DNA of 64,000 nucleotides from Streptomyces sp. T12 (GCF_028736035.1 NZ_CP117866.1:2232001-2296000), one strand, 5' to 3'. Positions 41,470 to 52,353 are shown, numbered from the stretch's first letter. Notes: generated by a model not told the origin, from the letters alone. Numbers and translations are program-made.

Positions 41470-42057
41470 CTAACTGACCCTTTCCGCACGGTGTTTGACG
41501 CCCTTCAAGCGGACCTCTGTCGGCAAGGCCGCGAGGCCCGCTGAAGTGCGGGCGTGGGTCAGGGCCTGTGCGGTGAGGTCGTTCAGGGCGGTGCCCGGGT
41601 CCACGTGCGGTTCCAGCAGGAGGCGCACCCGGGTCTCGGGGGTGCTGCGCCTGCCCGTCAGGTGGACGTGGGCGCGTTGGACGCCCTCCAACCCCGCCGC
41701 CTCGCCTGCCAGTACGCCCTCCAGGGCCCGTCCCCGCAGCAGGGCGCCTTCGCCGTCGCCGGTGTCGACCAGGACCTCGGCGAGGCGGTGCCGGCGCAGG
41801 ACCGAGACCAGCCACCACAGGGCGAGCAGGACCAGGACGGCCAGCACGGCGATCACGGTCGGCCACCACCAGCCGTCGTCCCGCCAGCGCGTCCGCTCGG
41901 CGTCGCTGAGCAGTACGTCGTGCCGGCTGTCGTGGATCCACCAGGACGGGGGTTCCAGCCCGAGTCCCACGGCCAGTACGGAGCCGCCGACCACGAGCAG
42001 CACCAGCCCGACGAGCCCGATCAGCACCCGGTTGACCACCCTGAGCACGGCCCTCAC
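41470..42057 (-). CDS. amaP: AmaP-like membrane anchor for Asp23
   Basis: 195 residues from GTG 42057, overlapping the previous stop (GTGA). Two helices: VLIGLVGLVLLVVGGSVLAV and PTVIAVLAVLVLLALWWLV. A C-terminal domain of about 95 residues follows with HVHLTGRRSTPETRVRLLLE. In Staphylococcus AmaP tethers Asp23 to the membrane; the arrangement here supports the same role. Confidence 0.82.
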   Translation of the reverse strand: MRAVLRVVNRVLIGLVGLVLLVVGGSVLAVGLGLEPPSWWIHDSRHDVLLSDAERTRWRDDGWWWPTVIAVLAVLVLLALWWLVSVLRRHRLAEVLVDTGDGEGALLRGRALEGVLAGEAAGLEGVQRAHVHLTGRRSTPETRVRLLLEPHVDPGTALNDLTAQALTHARTSAGLAALPTEVRLKGVKHRAERVS

Positions 42058-42734
42058 CCCTTCCGTCCGAGCCGCCGTACATGCACCGACAGCGAGGGCG
42101 GCCTGGCCAGCCCCAGGCCCCTGATCGCGTCGGCCAGCGCGGCGTCCAGGTCGGCGCGTACGTCGTCCAGTTCGCGGAAGTGCGAAACCGCGCGGACATC
42201 GGCCTTGGCCCGGCGCATCCGTACCCGTACGGACTGGACGCCGGAGACCTCCATGGCCCGGTCGCGCAGGACGAGGGCGGCCAGGTCGCGGTGGAGTCCG
42301 GCGCGGACGTCGGCGTGGGTGCGCCGCATCGGCAGGACCGAGCGCAGGCCGGGCGTGACGGCCAGGACCAGCAGCCACAGCCCGAGGACCGCGGCGACGC
42401 CCGCGCCGACCAGCACCCAGATGTCGTCGAGGGGGCGTTCGGCGAGCTGGTGGGCGAGTTCCCGGCGCCAGCGCATGGCCGGCCGGTCGGCGCGCACGGC
42501 TGCGATGTCGTACAGGAAGATGCCGGCGACGAGGAAGAGCAGGAGCGCTGTGATCGCGGCCGGGATCCGGCGTGCGGACCAGAAGCGGCGCTCGCCGCCG
42601 CCCTTGTCGTCGACCGGGGGCGGCGGCTCGTAGGCCGCCGCCGAAGCCGACTGGTCGAGCGGGTCGGGTCCGGTCTCCTTCTCGATGACCGGCAGTCGTT
42701 GTGTGGTGCCCTCGGAGCCCTGGGACTCGCTCAT
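42054..42734 (-). CDS. DUF6286-type membrane protein of the Asp23 cluster
   Basis: 226 residues from ATG 42734. Acidic/Pro-rich N-terminus, two helices (IPAAITALLLFLVAGIFLYD and VLVGAGVAAVLGLWLLVLAV), then a domain similar in layout to the AmaP C-terminus (VSGVQSVRVRMRRAKADVRA). Coupled to both neighbours by overlaps (ATGA before, GTGA after). It looks like a second anchor or a paralogue of AmaP. Confidence 0.78.
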   Translation of the reverse strand: MSESQGSEGTTQRLPVIEKETGPDPLDQSASAAAYEPPPPVDDKGGGERRFWSARRIPAAITALLLFLVAGIFLYDIAAVRADRPAMRWRRELAHQLAERPLDDIWVLVGAGVAAVLGLWLLVLAVTPGLRSVLPMRRTHADVRAGLHRDLAALVLRDRAMEVSGVQSVRVRMRRAKADVRAVSHFRELDDVRADLDAALADAIRGLGLARPPSLSVHVRRLGRKG

Positions 42735-43114
42735 CGCGTCCTCCCGCGTGCCGCGCCCTGCCCGGGCGCCGGGTGCAGCCGCTCCACGTGCACGGCGACC
42801 TCCGGCACCTCCATGCCCACCAACGCGCCTACCCGTTCCACGACATGCCGACGCACGGCCGCGCATCGGGCACCGATGTCGGTGGGGTAGTCGAGTTCGA
42901 GGTGGACGCGGACGCGGGCGGTGTCGTGGGCGAGGACGACGTCGGCGTACGGCCGGGCGGCGGCCTTGGCCGGCGTCCCCACCGCCTCGCGTGCGGCCTG
43001 CGAGGCGATCTTCACGACGACCCGGTCGGCGATCCGGGTCGCCCCGCGCTCGCGCGGTGGGACGACGGGAGGGGGTGTGCCGGGCTCACCGGCACCCGTG
43101 CTCACCGGTCTCAC
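42731..43114 (-). CDS. Asp23/Gls24-like protein, second copy
   Basis: 127 residues from GTG 43114, overlapping the upstream stop. Short Asp23 core: TRIADRVVVKIASQAAREAV, then VRVHLELDYPTDIGARCAAV and RHVVERVGALVGMEVPEVAV. Asp23 proteins are abundant envelope-stress proteins. Shorter and more divergent than the copy at 43355. Confidence 0.8.
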   Translation of the reverse strand: MRPVSTGAGEPGTPPPVVPPRERGATRIADRVVVKIASQAAREAVGTPAKAAARPYADVVLAHDTARVRVHLELDYPTDIGARCAAVRRHVVERVGALVGMEVPEVAVHVERLHPAPGQGAARGRTR

Positions 43115-43296
43115 CGCCGCCGTTCGTCACGACGCCGGAAGAAGTCACCGAGCTCGTACTCCCCTTCCAGGAACCGCCCGACGACGAAACCGACGGCGCC
43201 CAGGGCCGCCACCAGCAGGAAGGCGCCGAATCCGCCGAAGTATCCGGCGAAGCCCAATGCCATGCCGGCGATCATGCCGACCACGGCCATGCTCAT
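43111..43296 (-). CDS. Small membrane protein of the Asp23 cluster
   Basis: 61 residues from ATG 43296 with GAGGAG upstream. Two closely spaced Gly/Ala-rich helices (MAVVGMIAGMALGFAGYFGG and AFLLVAALGAVGFVVGRFL) and a basic Arg tail. Similar small proteins of the DUF2273 kind accompany Asp23/AmaP genes elsewhere. Confidence 0.75.
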   Translation of the reverse strand: MSMAVVGMIAGMALGFAGYFGGFGAFLLVAALGAVGFVVGRFLEGEYELGDFFRRRDERRR

Positions 43297-43354
43297 GGTG
43301 CGCTCCTCAGTTCCTCAACAGCGCCCCGCCGCTGAGTTGTCGGTCGCCGGCGCC

Positions 43355-43831
43355 TCACTGGATCCGGCGCTCCGGTTCCTCTTCCTCTTCCTCCGGAAGC
43401 TTCACATCACTCACCGCGATGTTGACCTCGACGACTTCGAGGCCGGTCATTCGCTCGACGGCGGTGATCACGTTCTCGCGCACGTCCCGGGCCACGTCGG
43501 TGATCGACACGCCGTACTCGACGACGATCTCCAGGTCGAGCGCGGCCTGCACCTCGCCGACCTCGACCTTCACGCCCCGTGCCACCGACTTCGTCCCGCC
43601 GCCGGGCACCCGGTCGCGCACGGCCCCGAAGGTCCGCGACAGTCCGCTGCCCATGGCGTGCACGCCGTCCACATCGCGTGCGGCCATCCCGGCGATCTTC
43701 TCCACGACGCCGTCCGCGATGGTCGTCCGCCCCCGGGCGCCGGGGTCGCCCCCGCGCCTGGACGCCTGGGTCTTTCGTGTGCTGAGGGCCTCGCCCTCCG
43801 TCCCCCGGCTCTGCTCCGTCGTCTCAGTCAT
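43355..43831 (-). CDS. Asp23/Gls24 envelope stress protein
   Basis: 158 residues from ATG 43831 (AAGGACG upstream). Polar N-terminus, then the Asp23 domain: TTIADGVVEKIAGMAARDVD, GVKVEVGEVQAALDLEIVVE and VRENVITAVERMTGLEVVEV, ending with an acidic EEEEEE tail. First gene of a five-gene cluster read leftward; the 58 bp to the next gene is the only real gap. Confidence 0.9.
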   Translation of the reverse strand: MTETTEQSRGTEGEALSTRKTQASRRGGDPGARGRTTIADGVVEKIAGMAARDVDGVHAMGSGLSRTFGAVRDRVPGGGTKSVARGVKVEVGEVQAALDLEIVVEYGVSITDVARDVRENVITAVERMTGLEVVEVNIAVSDVKLPEEEEEEPERRIQ

Positions 43832-43917
43832 GGCCGTACGTCCTTTTCGGTTGTCTCTCTTGACCACGTTAATCACGGTTACGCCATCGCGCGCCAGGGA
43901 TGCGGCACGCTGGAGGA

Positions 43918-44640
43918 ATGACGACGGCGGACCGGTGGACGCAGGCAGTGAAACGACAGCTCGGCCTCGGCAGGCTCCTGCCCCTGGGCGGCCCGCACGA
44001 CGGCGCGTGGATCACCGAGGGAGCGGCCGAGGCGGTGCTGCGGCGCGCGGCCGAGGACATGCGCGGGGTACGGCTGGACGCGCTCCGGATCGCGCTCGTC
44101 GACCCGGACGACGCCGACGAGGCAGCCGTACCGCCGCCGCCGAGCGCATTGCCGCCGGGGCCCCTTCGGGTGACGGCGGACTTCGCGGCGACGGCGGCCG
44201 AGGCGCTGCCCACGACGGCGGATCGGCTGCGTGGCCTGCTGGCCACAGCGGCCACGGAAGGTCTTGGCCTGACGGTGACCGAGGTCGACCTACGGGTGAC
44301 GGCCCTGCTCGACGAGGACGCGGAACCCGCTCCCGTACGGCAGCCCGAGCCGACGCGGGCCGCCGAGCCCGGGAGCCCCGACGAGAAGCGCGTCGCCGCC
44401 GCGGCCCTGGCGGTACCGGGCGTGACCGAGCTGACAGGCGCTCTGGGCGGGTTGGGCCGTGCCGTGCACATCGAGGAACGGCAGGACGAGGCCGCCCTGC
44501 CGCGCCGTCACGTGCGCGTGGAGATCGCGGTGAGCGCGGACCGCCGGTCCGTGGAGGTGGCCCGGGAGGTCCGCGAGTGGGTAGGAGAGGCGCTGGCCGA
44601 TCGCCCGACGGTCGCGGTGCTGATCACGGCCGTCGGCTGA
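43918..44640 (+). CDS. Streptomyces 'P10-family' protein next to the Asp23 cluster
   Basis: 240 residues from ATG 43918 (GGAGG at 5 bases). Opens WTQAVKRQLGLGRLLPLGGP; later segments LTVTEVDLRVTALLDEDAEP and RRSVEVAREVREWVGEALAD echo the Asp23 fold, alternating strand and helix. Such proteins are labelled nucleopolyhedrovirus P10 family in databases, a name without functional meaning. It is divergent from asp23 across 86 bp, implying shared control. Confidence 0.75.
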   Translation: MTTADRWTQAVKRQLGLGRLLPLGGPHDGAWITEGAAEAVLRRAAEDMRGVRLDALRIALVDPDDADEAAVPPPPSALPPGPLRVTADFAATAAEALPTTADRLRGLLATAATEGLGLTVTEVDLRVTALLDEDAEPAPVRQPEPTRAAEPGSPDEKRVAAAALAVPGVTELTGALGGLGRAVHIEERQDEAALPRRHVRVEIAVSADRRSVEVAREVREWVGEALADRPTVAVLITAVG

Positions 44641-44652
44641 TCAGCGCATGGC

Positions 44653-45456
44653 TCATTCGCCGAGGCCGGCCAGGTCCCGCAACCGCCGCGCCTGCGCTGC
44701 GCGCTCGGCGCCGCGCTGCTCGTCGTACGTCCGGTCCACGGCACCACGAATCAGCGCCTTGGTCTCGATCACGGCATCCCGCGGCGCGGCGACGATCGCC
44801 CCCGCCAGATCCCGTACGGCGTCGTCGAGCTGCTCGGCGGGCACCGCGAGGTTGGCCAGCCCGCTGCTCACGGCCTCCTCGGCCAGCACGAAGCGCCCCG
44901 TGGCACAGATCTCCAGCGCACGGCCGTATCCGACCAGCCCGACCAGCGGATGCGTACCCGTCAGGTCCGGCACCAGCCCGAGGCTGGTCTCACGCATGGC
45001 GAACTGCACGTCGTCGGCGACGACGCGCACGTCACAGGCGAGCGCGAGCTGGAAGCCCGCCCCGATGGCATGACCCTGTACGGCGGCGATCGACACGAGG
45101 TCGTTGCGCCGCCACCAGGTGAAGCCCTCCTGGAACTCGGCGATGGCAGCGTCCAGTTGGGCGTCGCTGCTGCGCGCGAGCTCGATGAACGAAGGCTCGC
45201 CCTCGATCCCCTCGGGCGTGAACATCTGCCGGTCGAGCCCGGCGGAGAAGGACTTGCCCTCACCGCGCAGCACGACGACACGCACGCTGCCCGGCAGCAA
45301 CTGCCCGGCCTCGGCGAGCGTCCGCCACATGGCGGGGCTCTGCGCATTGCGCTTGGCCGGGTTGTTCAGCGTCACCGTGGCGATCGCGCCGTCCACGGTG
45401 AGCTGTACGCCGTTCTTGTCGAGCAGGGGAGCGAGTTCCTGGTCGGACGAAGCCAT
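44653..45456 (-). CDS. Enoyl-CoA hydratase/isomerase family protein
   Basis: 267 residues from ATG 45456. Crotonase fold: GKSFSAGLDRQMF (oxyanion loop), VQGHAIGAGFQLALACDVRV and FAMRETSLGLVPDLTGTHPL. The second catalytic Glu of hydratases is replaced or shifted (LGLVPD), so isomerase or another crotonase reaction is possible. Confidence 0.9.
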   Translation of the reverse strand: MASSDQELAPLLDKNGVQLTVDGAIATVTLNNPAKRNAQSPAMWRTLAEAGQLLPGSVRVVVLRGEGKSFSAGLDRQMFTPEGIEGEPSFIELARSSDAQLDAAIAEFQEGFTWWRRNDLVSIAAVQGHAIGAGFQLALACDVRVVADDVQFAMRETSLGLVPDLTGTHPLVGLVGYGRALEICATGRFVLAEEAVSSGLANLAVPAEQLDDAVRDLAGAIVAAPRDAVIETKALIRGAVDRTYDEQRGAERAAQARRLRDLAGLGE

Positions 45457-45587
45457 GGGGTGCCTCCGATGAGTGCGGTCATCACGGGATGCCCGGAGGG
45501 CACCCCCTAAGTGACTGCACAGTAACCACCCGACCGATCAGCCGACCGACCGGGTGGTCACCATCGAAGCCGATGGGCCGCCCGGTC

Positions 45588-45806
45588 TCAGCCGGCGGCC
45601 TTCTTGCCTCGTGTCGCACCGCCACGCCCACGAAGCGTGACGCCCGACTCGCTGAGCATCCGGTGCACGAAGCCATACGAGCGGCCGGTTTCCTCGGCCA
45701 GTGCCCGAATGCTCGCACCGGAGTCGTACTTCTTCTTCAGGTCTGCCGCGAGCTTGTCGCGCGCGGCGCCGGTTACCCGGCTGCCCTTCTTCAGAGTCTC
45801 GGCCAC
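45588..45806 (-). CDS. gbn: Gbn-like nucleoid-associated protein
   Basis: 72 residues from GTG 45806 (GAGGAGG with 6-base spacing). A basic single HTH: LAADLKKKYDSGASIRALAE, then ETGRSYGFVHRMLSESGVTL and RGRGGATRGKKAAG, related to the DNA-binding half of Lsr2. It matches, from memory, S. coelicolor SCO1839/Gbn, which binds GATC-centred sites and affects chromosome compaction. An ATG at 45851 would add 15 residues without a better leader. Confidence 0.82.
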   Translation of the reverse strand: MAETLKKGSRVTGAARDKLAADLKKKYDSGASIRALAEETGRSYGFVHRMLSESGVTLRGRGGATRGKKAAG

Positions 45807-46007
45807 CCGTGCCTCCTCATGGGAAGTGCGCTCTGGTCTCCTCATGATCACCCCTCCGGGCCTTCATGGCCACCCATTCGGCAAGGTCCGTGAGACATGG
45901 TTTTGACGACAGGAGCGCGTCCCCACATGCGGAATCTGTAATTCCGCAGCGAGTTGTCCGTACGGCCGAACGGGTTCTTTCGCGAAGTACCAGGTCAGGG
46001 ACGCGCG

Positions 46008-46042
46008 ACGGCCGAGCCCTTGTCGATAAAGGACTCGGCCGT
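46008..46042. terminator. Hairpin downstream of the ABC-F gene
   Basis: ACGGCCGAG (46008-46016) pairs with CTCGGCCGT (46034-46042), extended by CCTT/AAGG inside. It lies 100 bp past the ABC-F stop. The rest of 45807-46141 shows no gene. Confidence 0.7.
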
Positions 46043-46141
46043 GAAATCGATGTAGTACACACCTCGGTACGAGGAGATCTCACACAGATGATGGATCACC
46101 GATAGGCCGAATGATCCATACGCTGTTGATCACGTATTCGA

Positions 46142-47740
<1,599 letters not shown>

Positions 47741-47832
47741 GGACAGACTCCAGGGCGGGGATAGGTGGCGGGATGGGCGGCTGAGGACGTTCCCGCCGTC
47801 TAATGCGCGAGGAGAATGGCCATGGGCCAAGT

Positions 47833-48696
47833 CTAACGGTGCCGTGCAACCACTTTTTCTGGGTTCAGGTGTTCGGGCCGGGGCCTGCCGCCGTCTTGGA
47901 CGACTTCATTGCCGAGTGGTCTGCGGTGCGGGGCGATCCGTCCCAGGTCGTCCACGGCGATGAGCTGGGCGGTCCAGGCCGCATGGGCGCAGGGCTGGGC
48001 GATGAGAAGCGCCCGACCGTGATGTTCGGCACGTGCGGGCTCGAACGCACAGCCCTCACGGGCGGGCAGCACCCAGCGCAGATCGCCGTCGGCGATGCGG
48101 TACGCGGAGACGCGGCGCGGAGTCACCACGGCGAGCACGCCGCGTCCCAGGGGGCGCAGGACGCCGGTGCCGCCCTGGGCCGGCAGCCACTCGTCGGCTG
48201 CGGGCAGGGCGCGGTGCCAGCGCACGGAACGGCCGTCGGTGTCGGTGACCATGCCGTCGTCCCAGAGCGTGATCACGTCCACGCGCGCGTGGAGGGGCAT
48301 GCGTACCGGGAGTGACATGCGCGGGCGCCGGTCCTCGCGGGTGTAGCGCCAGTGGGTCTCGCCGGTGCGGGCGTCGTAGGCCTCGATGCCCGCACCGAGC
48401 GTGCGGAAGTGCGTCGCCGTCGGCTGCGGTGGGGTCGTGGCGGCGGTGGCTTGGCGCACGCGCGCGTGGACGGTCGCGTGGACCGTGAGGTGGTCGCCGT
48501 AGGGGGTGGGGCGGGCGTGGTGGGCGGCGGTGAGGAGCGGGGGTGCGAGGAGGAGGAGCAGGGCGGCTGCGCGGAGGGGGCGGGGGATGCGGGGAGGGCG
48601 GCGCGAGGTGGGGGGTGAGGTGGGAATGGCGGGTGAGGTGGGGGTGCCGGGTGAGGTGAGCCCGATAACCCTCGAGTCCACCCCAACCACCACCAT
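47833..48696 (-). CDS. Membrane-anchored beta-propeller-like (PQQ-repeat) protein
   Basis: 287 residues from ATG 48696. One N-terminal helix (LRAAALLLLLAPPLLTAAHH), then repeats with GIEAYDARTGETHWRYTRED, VSAYRIADGDLRWVLPAREG and GTGVLRPLGRGVLAVVTP, typical of PQQ-like propeller blades. Only three to four blades fit the length. Two CACGCGCGCGTG copies lie in this gene, both encoding HARV. Confidence 0.75.
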   Translation of the reverse strand: MVVVGVDSRVIGLTSPGTPTSPAIPTSPPTSRRPPRIPRPLRAAALLLLLAPPLLTAAHHARPTPYGDHLTVHATVHARVRQATAATTPPQPTATHFRTLGAGIEAYDARTGETHWRYTREDRRPRMSLPVRMPLHARVDVITLWDDGMVTDTDGRSVRWHRALPAADEWLPAQGGTGVLRPLGRGVLAVVTPRRVSAYRIADGDLRWVLPAREGCAFEPARAEHHGRALLIAQPCAHAAWTAQLIAVDDLGRIAPHRRPLGNEVVQDGGRPRPEHLNPEKVVARHR

Positions 48697-48874
48697 TCGG
48701 CCTTTGTCGCCTCGGTCGGCAGGAGGGCCACCAACGCCCCCTTGGCACCCGTCCCGGCGTCCGCTTCCGGCGGATCAGGCGCAGAGCGTAGTCATGTCCG
48801 AGGCGGGTGGCGGGGGCGTGCCGTCGGGACACGGCGAGTTGTCGGGGGCTCTCGCCCGTTCGGCCCTCGGGGCA

Positions 48875-48899
48875 GGCCCGCGGCCTCGGCTCGCGGGCC
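48875..48899. terminator. Hairpin in the 48.7-49.0 kb intergenic region
   Basis: GGCCCGCG (48875-48882) and CGCGGGCC (48892-48899) pair around a 9-nt loop. It lies between divergent genes, about 95 bp before the VOC start, so it may instead be a leader structure. The rest of 48697-48992 holds no gene. Confidence 0.5.
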
Positions 48900-48992
48900 G
48901 TTGTCAGTGGTCGCTGCAAGACTGGCTGCGGGTCGGAATTCCGGCAGTCGCAGGCAAGGATCACGGCGATTGATCACGAAGGGGTGATCGGC

Positions 48993-49406
48993 ATGGCGGG
49001 CACGAGCGGCGGGCGTCCGAGCATCTACCCGACGCTGCTGTACGCGGACGCGAAGGCGGCGATCAAGCAGCTCACGGAGGCCTTCGGGTTCACGGAGCTG
49101 GCGGTGTACGAGGGCGAGGACGGCTCGGTGGCACACGCCGAGCTGGTGCAGGGCAACGGCGCGGTGATGCTCGGCTCGAAGGGCACCGGCAGCGCCTTCG
49201 ACAAGGCGATGAAGGACGCGGGCACGACCGGGGTGTACGTCGTCGTGGACGACGTCGACGCACACCACCGACGGGCCGTGGAGCACGGCGCGGAGATCCT
49301 GATGCCCCCGACGGACCAGGACTACGGCTCGCGGGACTACATGGCCCGGGACGTCGAGGGCAATGTGTGGAGCTTCGGTACCTACGCCCCTGAGACACCG
49401 GGCTGA
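48993..49406 (+). CDS. VOC-superfamily (glyoxalase/bleomycin-resistance fold) protein
   Basis: 137 residues from ATG 48993 (AAGGGG leader). Two beta-alpha-beta-beta-beta units: YPTLLYADAKAAIKQLTEAF then GVYVVVDDVDAHHRRAVEHG, AEILMPPTDQDYGSRDYMAR and DVEGNVWSFGTY. His/Glu metal ligands are not fully obvious. Function unknown. Confidence 0.88.
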   Translation: MAGTSGGRPSIYPTLLYADAKAAIKQLTEAFGFTELAVYEGEDGSVAHAELVQGNGAVMLGSKGTGSAFDKAMKDAGTTGVYVVVDDVDAHHRRAVEHGAEILMPPTDQDYGSRDYMARDVEGNVWSFGTYAPETPG

Positions 49407-49419
49407 GCGCCGGTCCGGC

Positions 49420-50826
49420 TCAGCTCCCCCCGGTGTGCACCTGGAAGGCGGCGCGGCGTACGGCCTTCGCGAGCGCGGGGTCGGGGTGCGCGGCGGCGAG
49501 CGCGACCAGGACCTGCACGGTGCGGGGGTGACCGACGGCGCGTACCTCGTCCAGGAGCATCGGCACCGTCGGCTGCACCGCTGACTCCAGGTGGCGTACG
49601 AGCATCGGGGCCTCGCCGTGGTCGGCGACGGCGGCGGCGGTGTCGACCCACAGCCAGGTGGCCTCTTCCCGGGTGAGCACCTCGTGGGCGTCCTCGGGGT
49701 CGATGCCGTCGTGCTCGGCGAGCCACAGCAGGGCGTACGGCCGCAGGGTCGGCTCGTCGTGGACGGCGCGTACGTCGGGCTCGGCGGGGGCGCCGACGAC
49801 GCGCAGTGCCTCGAAGGCGAGGCCGCGCAGCAGGGCGTCCTCGCCGCGGGCGGCGTCAAGGAGTTCGGTGACTGCGCTGCCGACGGGACGGGCGGCGAGC
49901 CAGGCGCGGTATTCGTCGCGGGCGGCGTTCGGGCGGAGCTGGGCGCAGCCGCGGAGCATGTCCTCGGCCGCCTGCTCGATGTTCCCGGCGGGGCTCTGGG
50001 CGGCGACGCAGATCTGCTCCAGCTTGACCCAGACCGCCCAGTTGCCGAGCGGGGTGAGTGTGGCCTGGCCGTCGCCGTAGGTGAGGGCGCCGACGGAGGC
50101 GAGGGCGTGCAGGGCCCAGTCGAGGAGGGGGGCGAGGGGCGTGTCCTCGACGGCGGCCGCGTCGGCGACCGGCTCCGGCTGCGGGCCGTAGGGGATCTCG
50201 CAGCGCTCGGTGCGCAGTTCGGTGACCCGCTGCTCCAGCAGGTCCAGAAGCTGCTCCACCGGGACCGGTCCGGCGGACAACTGCAGGAAGGAGAGCACCT
50301 GGGGCATGGCCGAGACGACGTCGGACACGGCAGCGGCATGCTCATGCTGCTCAGGTTCCGGGTGCGCAAGCGACCAGGCGTCGAAGAGGGCGACCCAACC
50401 GCGCAGTACGGCGCTGTCGTCACGGTCCCAGGCGCGCAGCCGCCAGCCGGAGCGGGCGCTGTCGCCGTGCACCTCGATGAGGCCCGCGAGGCGGGCGGTG
50501 TCCCAGTCGGCACGGACCTGAGCGGAGGTCAGGCCGAGGTCCTGGGCCGCGCGTTCGGCGGTCGCGTCGGAGAGGGTGCCCTTGCCGTCGGGGTTCGCAC
50601 CGTCACGGCCGGGGCGCAGCGCGGCGTCGGCCCAGTGGGCGACGCGGGCCGCGGTGGCCAGACCGGAGCGAGCCATTCTGGCCAGCTCGGCCCGGGCCGG
50701 TGTGCCCTCCGGAGGGCGGGGTGCGGGGCGGCGTGGGCGCCGCTGGTTCACAGCTCTGGGGGCGGCGGCCAGGGGTCGCGGGCGGACGAGTCGAAGCCTG
50801 GAGTCGCGCGGGATACGGGACGTCAC
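49420..50826 (-). CDS. Large conserved hypothetical protein
   Basis: 468 residues from GTG 50826. Basic Arg/Pro-rich N-terminus, then a mostly helical body (VRADWDTARLAGLIEVHGDS, PMLLDEVRAVGHPRTVQVLV, AAAHPDPALAKAVRRAAFQV), with winged-helix-like (LTPLGNWAVWVKLE) and HEAT-like C-terminal segments. No catalytic motif recognised. Confidence 0.7.
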   Translation of the reverse strand: MTSRIPRDSRLRLVRPRPLAAAPRAVNQRRPRRPAPRPPEGTPARAELARMARSGLATAARVAHWADAALRPGRDGANPDGKGTLSDATAERAAQDLGLTSAQVRADWDTARLAGLIEVHGDSARSGWRLRAWDRDDSAVLRGWVALFDAWSLAHPEPEQHEHAAAVSDVVSAMPQVLSFLQLSAGPVPVEQLLDLLEQRVTELRTERCEIPYGPQPEPVADAAAVEDTPLAPLLDWALHALASVGALTYGDGQATLTPLGNWAVWVKLEQICVAAQSPAGNIEQAAEDMLRGCAQLRPNAARDEYRAWLAARPVGSAVTELLDAARGEDALLRGLAFEALRVVGAPAEPDVRAVHDEPTLRPYALLWLAEHDGIDPEDAHEVLTREEATWLWVDTAAAVADHGEAPMLVRHLESAVQPTVPMLLDEVRAVGHPRTVQVLVALAAAHPDPALAKAVRRAAFQVHTGGS

Positions 50827-51225
50827 GGGTGCAGTCTTCCGGTTGACGGTCCGAAAACCCAAACGGAATGTCACGAGGGGCGACGGGGATGGCCAACGCA
50901 CGGGGCCCTGCGGGTGGCGAGGGACCGATAACAGGCCAGTGGTACGGGGTTAAACGGAATCTGTGGGACCGGTGCGGGAGGGGTGGGGGCGGAGGGGAGC
51001 GGCGAGGGTGGGAACAAGGCTGGGAGTGGCCGTGGGAGGGGGCGCCGGGGGCGGAGGGCGCGTCGGGGGCGAGGGGTGCTGCGCGGCCGGGTTCGGCACC
51101 GCCGAGCACGCACGGTCGGGGTTGAGCGCCGGCGCGGCGGGGCGGGGAAGGCGGAGGGCGAAGAGGCGGAGGGGATGCGGCGCAGTGGCCTGGGCGGGGA
51201 CGCGCGCCGGCAGGGCGCATGAGTG
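50827..51225. other. G-rich intergenic region, no gene
   Basis: From about 50975 to 51190 the plus strand is dominated by runs of three to five G separated by short spacers. Frames here are compositional artefacts. The strand could form G-quadruplexes near the 3' end of the alpha/beta hydrolase gene and upstream of 50826. Confidence 0.6.
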
Positions 51226-52353
51226 TCACATCAGCGGCGTGATGAAGCGGCGCAGGGACTCTTCGTAGGACTCGGGGTCGGCGTTCCACATGGCGGCGTG
51301 CGGAGCGTTCTTGACGGTGTTGAGGGCTACCAGGTTGGGGTGGGCATCGGCCAGGCGGCGGGAGAGGGTCCAGGGGGCCACCCTGTCGTCGGGGCCGTGG
51401 AAGATCAGGGTCGGCACCGTGAGGCGGTCGGGGGCGCCGGTGCCGGTGACGCGGTCGGTGTTCAGGCCGGTGCGGCCCTGTGCCGCGCGGACCGCGAGCG
51501 GCAGCAGCGCACTCGGCGTGTGGCGGGCCGTGGCGAGGGCGCGCAGCGTGGCCTCCCAGCTGAGCACCGGGGAGTCCAGGACGAGGCCCGAGACATGGTC
51601 ACGCAGCCCCGAGTGCGCGGCGGCGCGCAGCGCCATCGTCGCGCCGGTGGACCAGCCGAGCAGGACGAGCTGCTTGGCGCCGTACCGCACGGCGTAGCGC
51701 ATCGCCGCGTCGAGGTCGCGCCACTCGGCCTCGCCGAGGTGGTTCAGGCCGTCCGGCGGGCGGGGTGCGCCGAGGTCGCCGCGGTAGGAGAGGGCGAGGA
51801 CCGGGAAATGGCGGCCGTTGAGGAACTCCATGACGTTCATGGCGTGTTCGCGGGTGGTGCCGAGGCCGTGCACCGCGATGACCCAGGTGTCGCGGGCGCC
51901 GGGGACGAACCATGCGGGCAGGGCGCCGAGTTCGCCGGGGATGTCGATGTCGGCGTGGTCGAGGCCGAGGGCGGCGCTGGGGTTGCCGACGTAGACGTTC
52001 GGGGTGAGCCAGACGCTGTCGCCGGGCTGGAGGGTGCCGTGCGTGACGCGTTCCAGGCGGCGTACGACGGTGTCGGCGGAGTGGTTCGCCGCGGCGAGGA
52101 CGGGGCCGACGACCGCATGCGAGCCGTCGCCGGAGAGGCCGTAGGTGCCGGGGCGCAGGGAGGCCAGGTCGCGGGTGAGCGCGATCTGGCCGGCTGCCGT
52201 GGCGTGCACGGTGAGCCTGGGTTCGGTGGGCAGGGGCCTGCCAGGGGGCGCCTTCAGCGCGGCGCCACTGGCGAACCGCCCGGCGGCGACGCTCGCGGCG
52301 CCGGCGGCGAGAGCCACGGTGACGGCAGCGGCCGTCGTTTTGACAGTGCGCAC
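51226..52353 (-). CDS. Secreted or membrane-anchored alpha/beta hydrolase
   Basis: 375 residues from GTG 52353. N-terminal signal or anchor (TTAAAVTVALAAGAASVAAG). Alpha/beta core with TWVIAVHGLGTTREHAMNVM, nucleophile elbow VLLGWSTGATMALR, LIFHGPDDRVAPW (acid) and PHAAMWN (His). The reaction is unknown; a lysophospholipase/esterase-like enzyme is plausible. Confidence 0.85.
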   Translation of the reverse strand: MRTVKTTAAAVTVALAAGAASVAAGRFASGAALKAPPGRPLPTEPRLTVHATAAGQIALTRDLASLRPGTYGLSGDGSHAVVGPVLAAANHSADTVVRRLERVTHGTLQPGDSVWLTPNVYVGNPSAALGLDHADIDIPGELGALPAWFVPGARDTWVIAVHGLGTTREHAMNVMEFLNGRHFPVLALSYRGDLGAPRPPDGLNHLGEAEWRDLDAAMRYAVRYGAKQLVLLGWSTGATMALRAAAHSGLRDHVSGLVLDSPVLSWEATLRALATARHTPSALLPLAVRAAQGRTGLNTDRVTGTGAPDRLTVPTLIFHGPDDRVAPWTLSRRLADAHPNLVALNTVKNAPHAAMWNADPESYEESLRRFITPLM

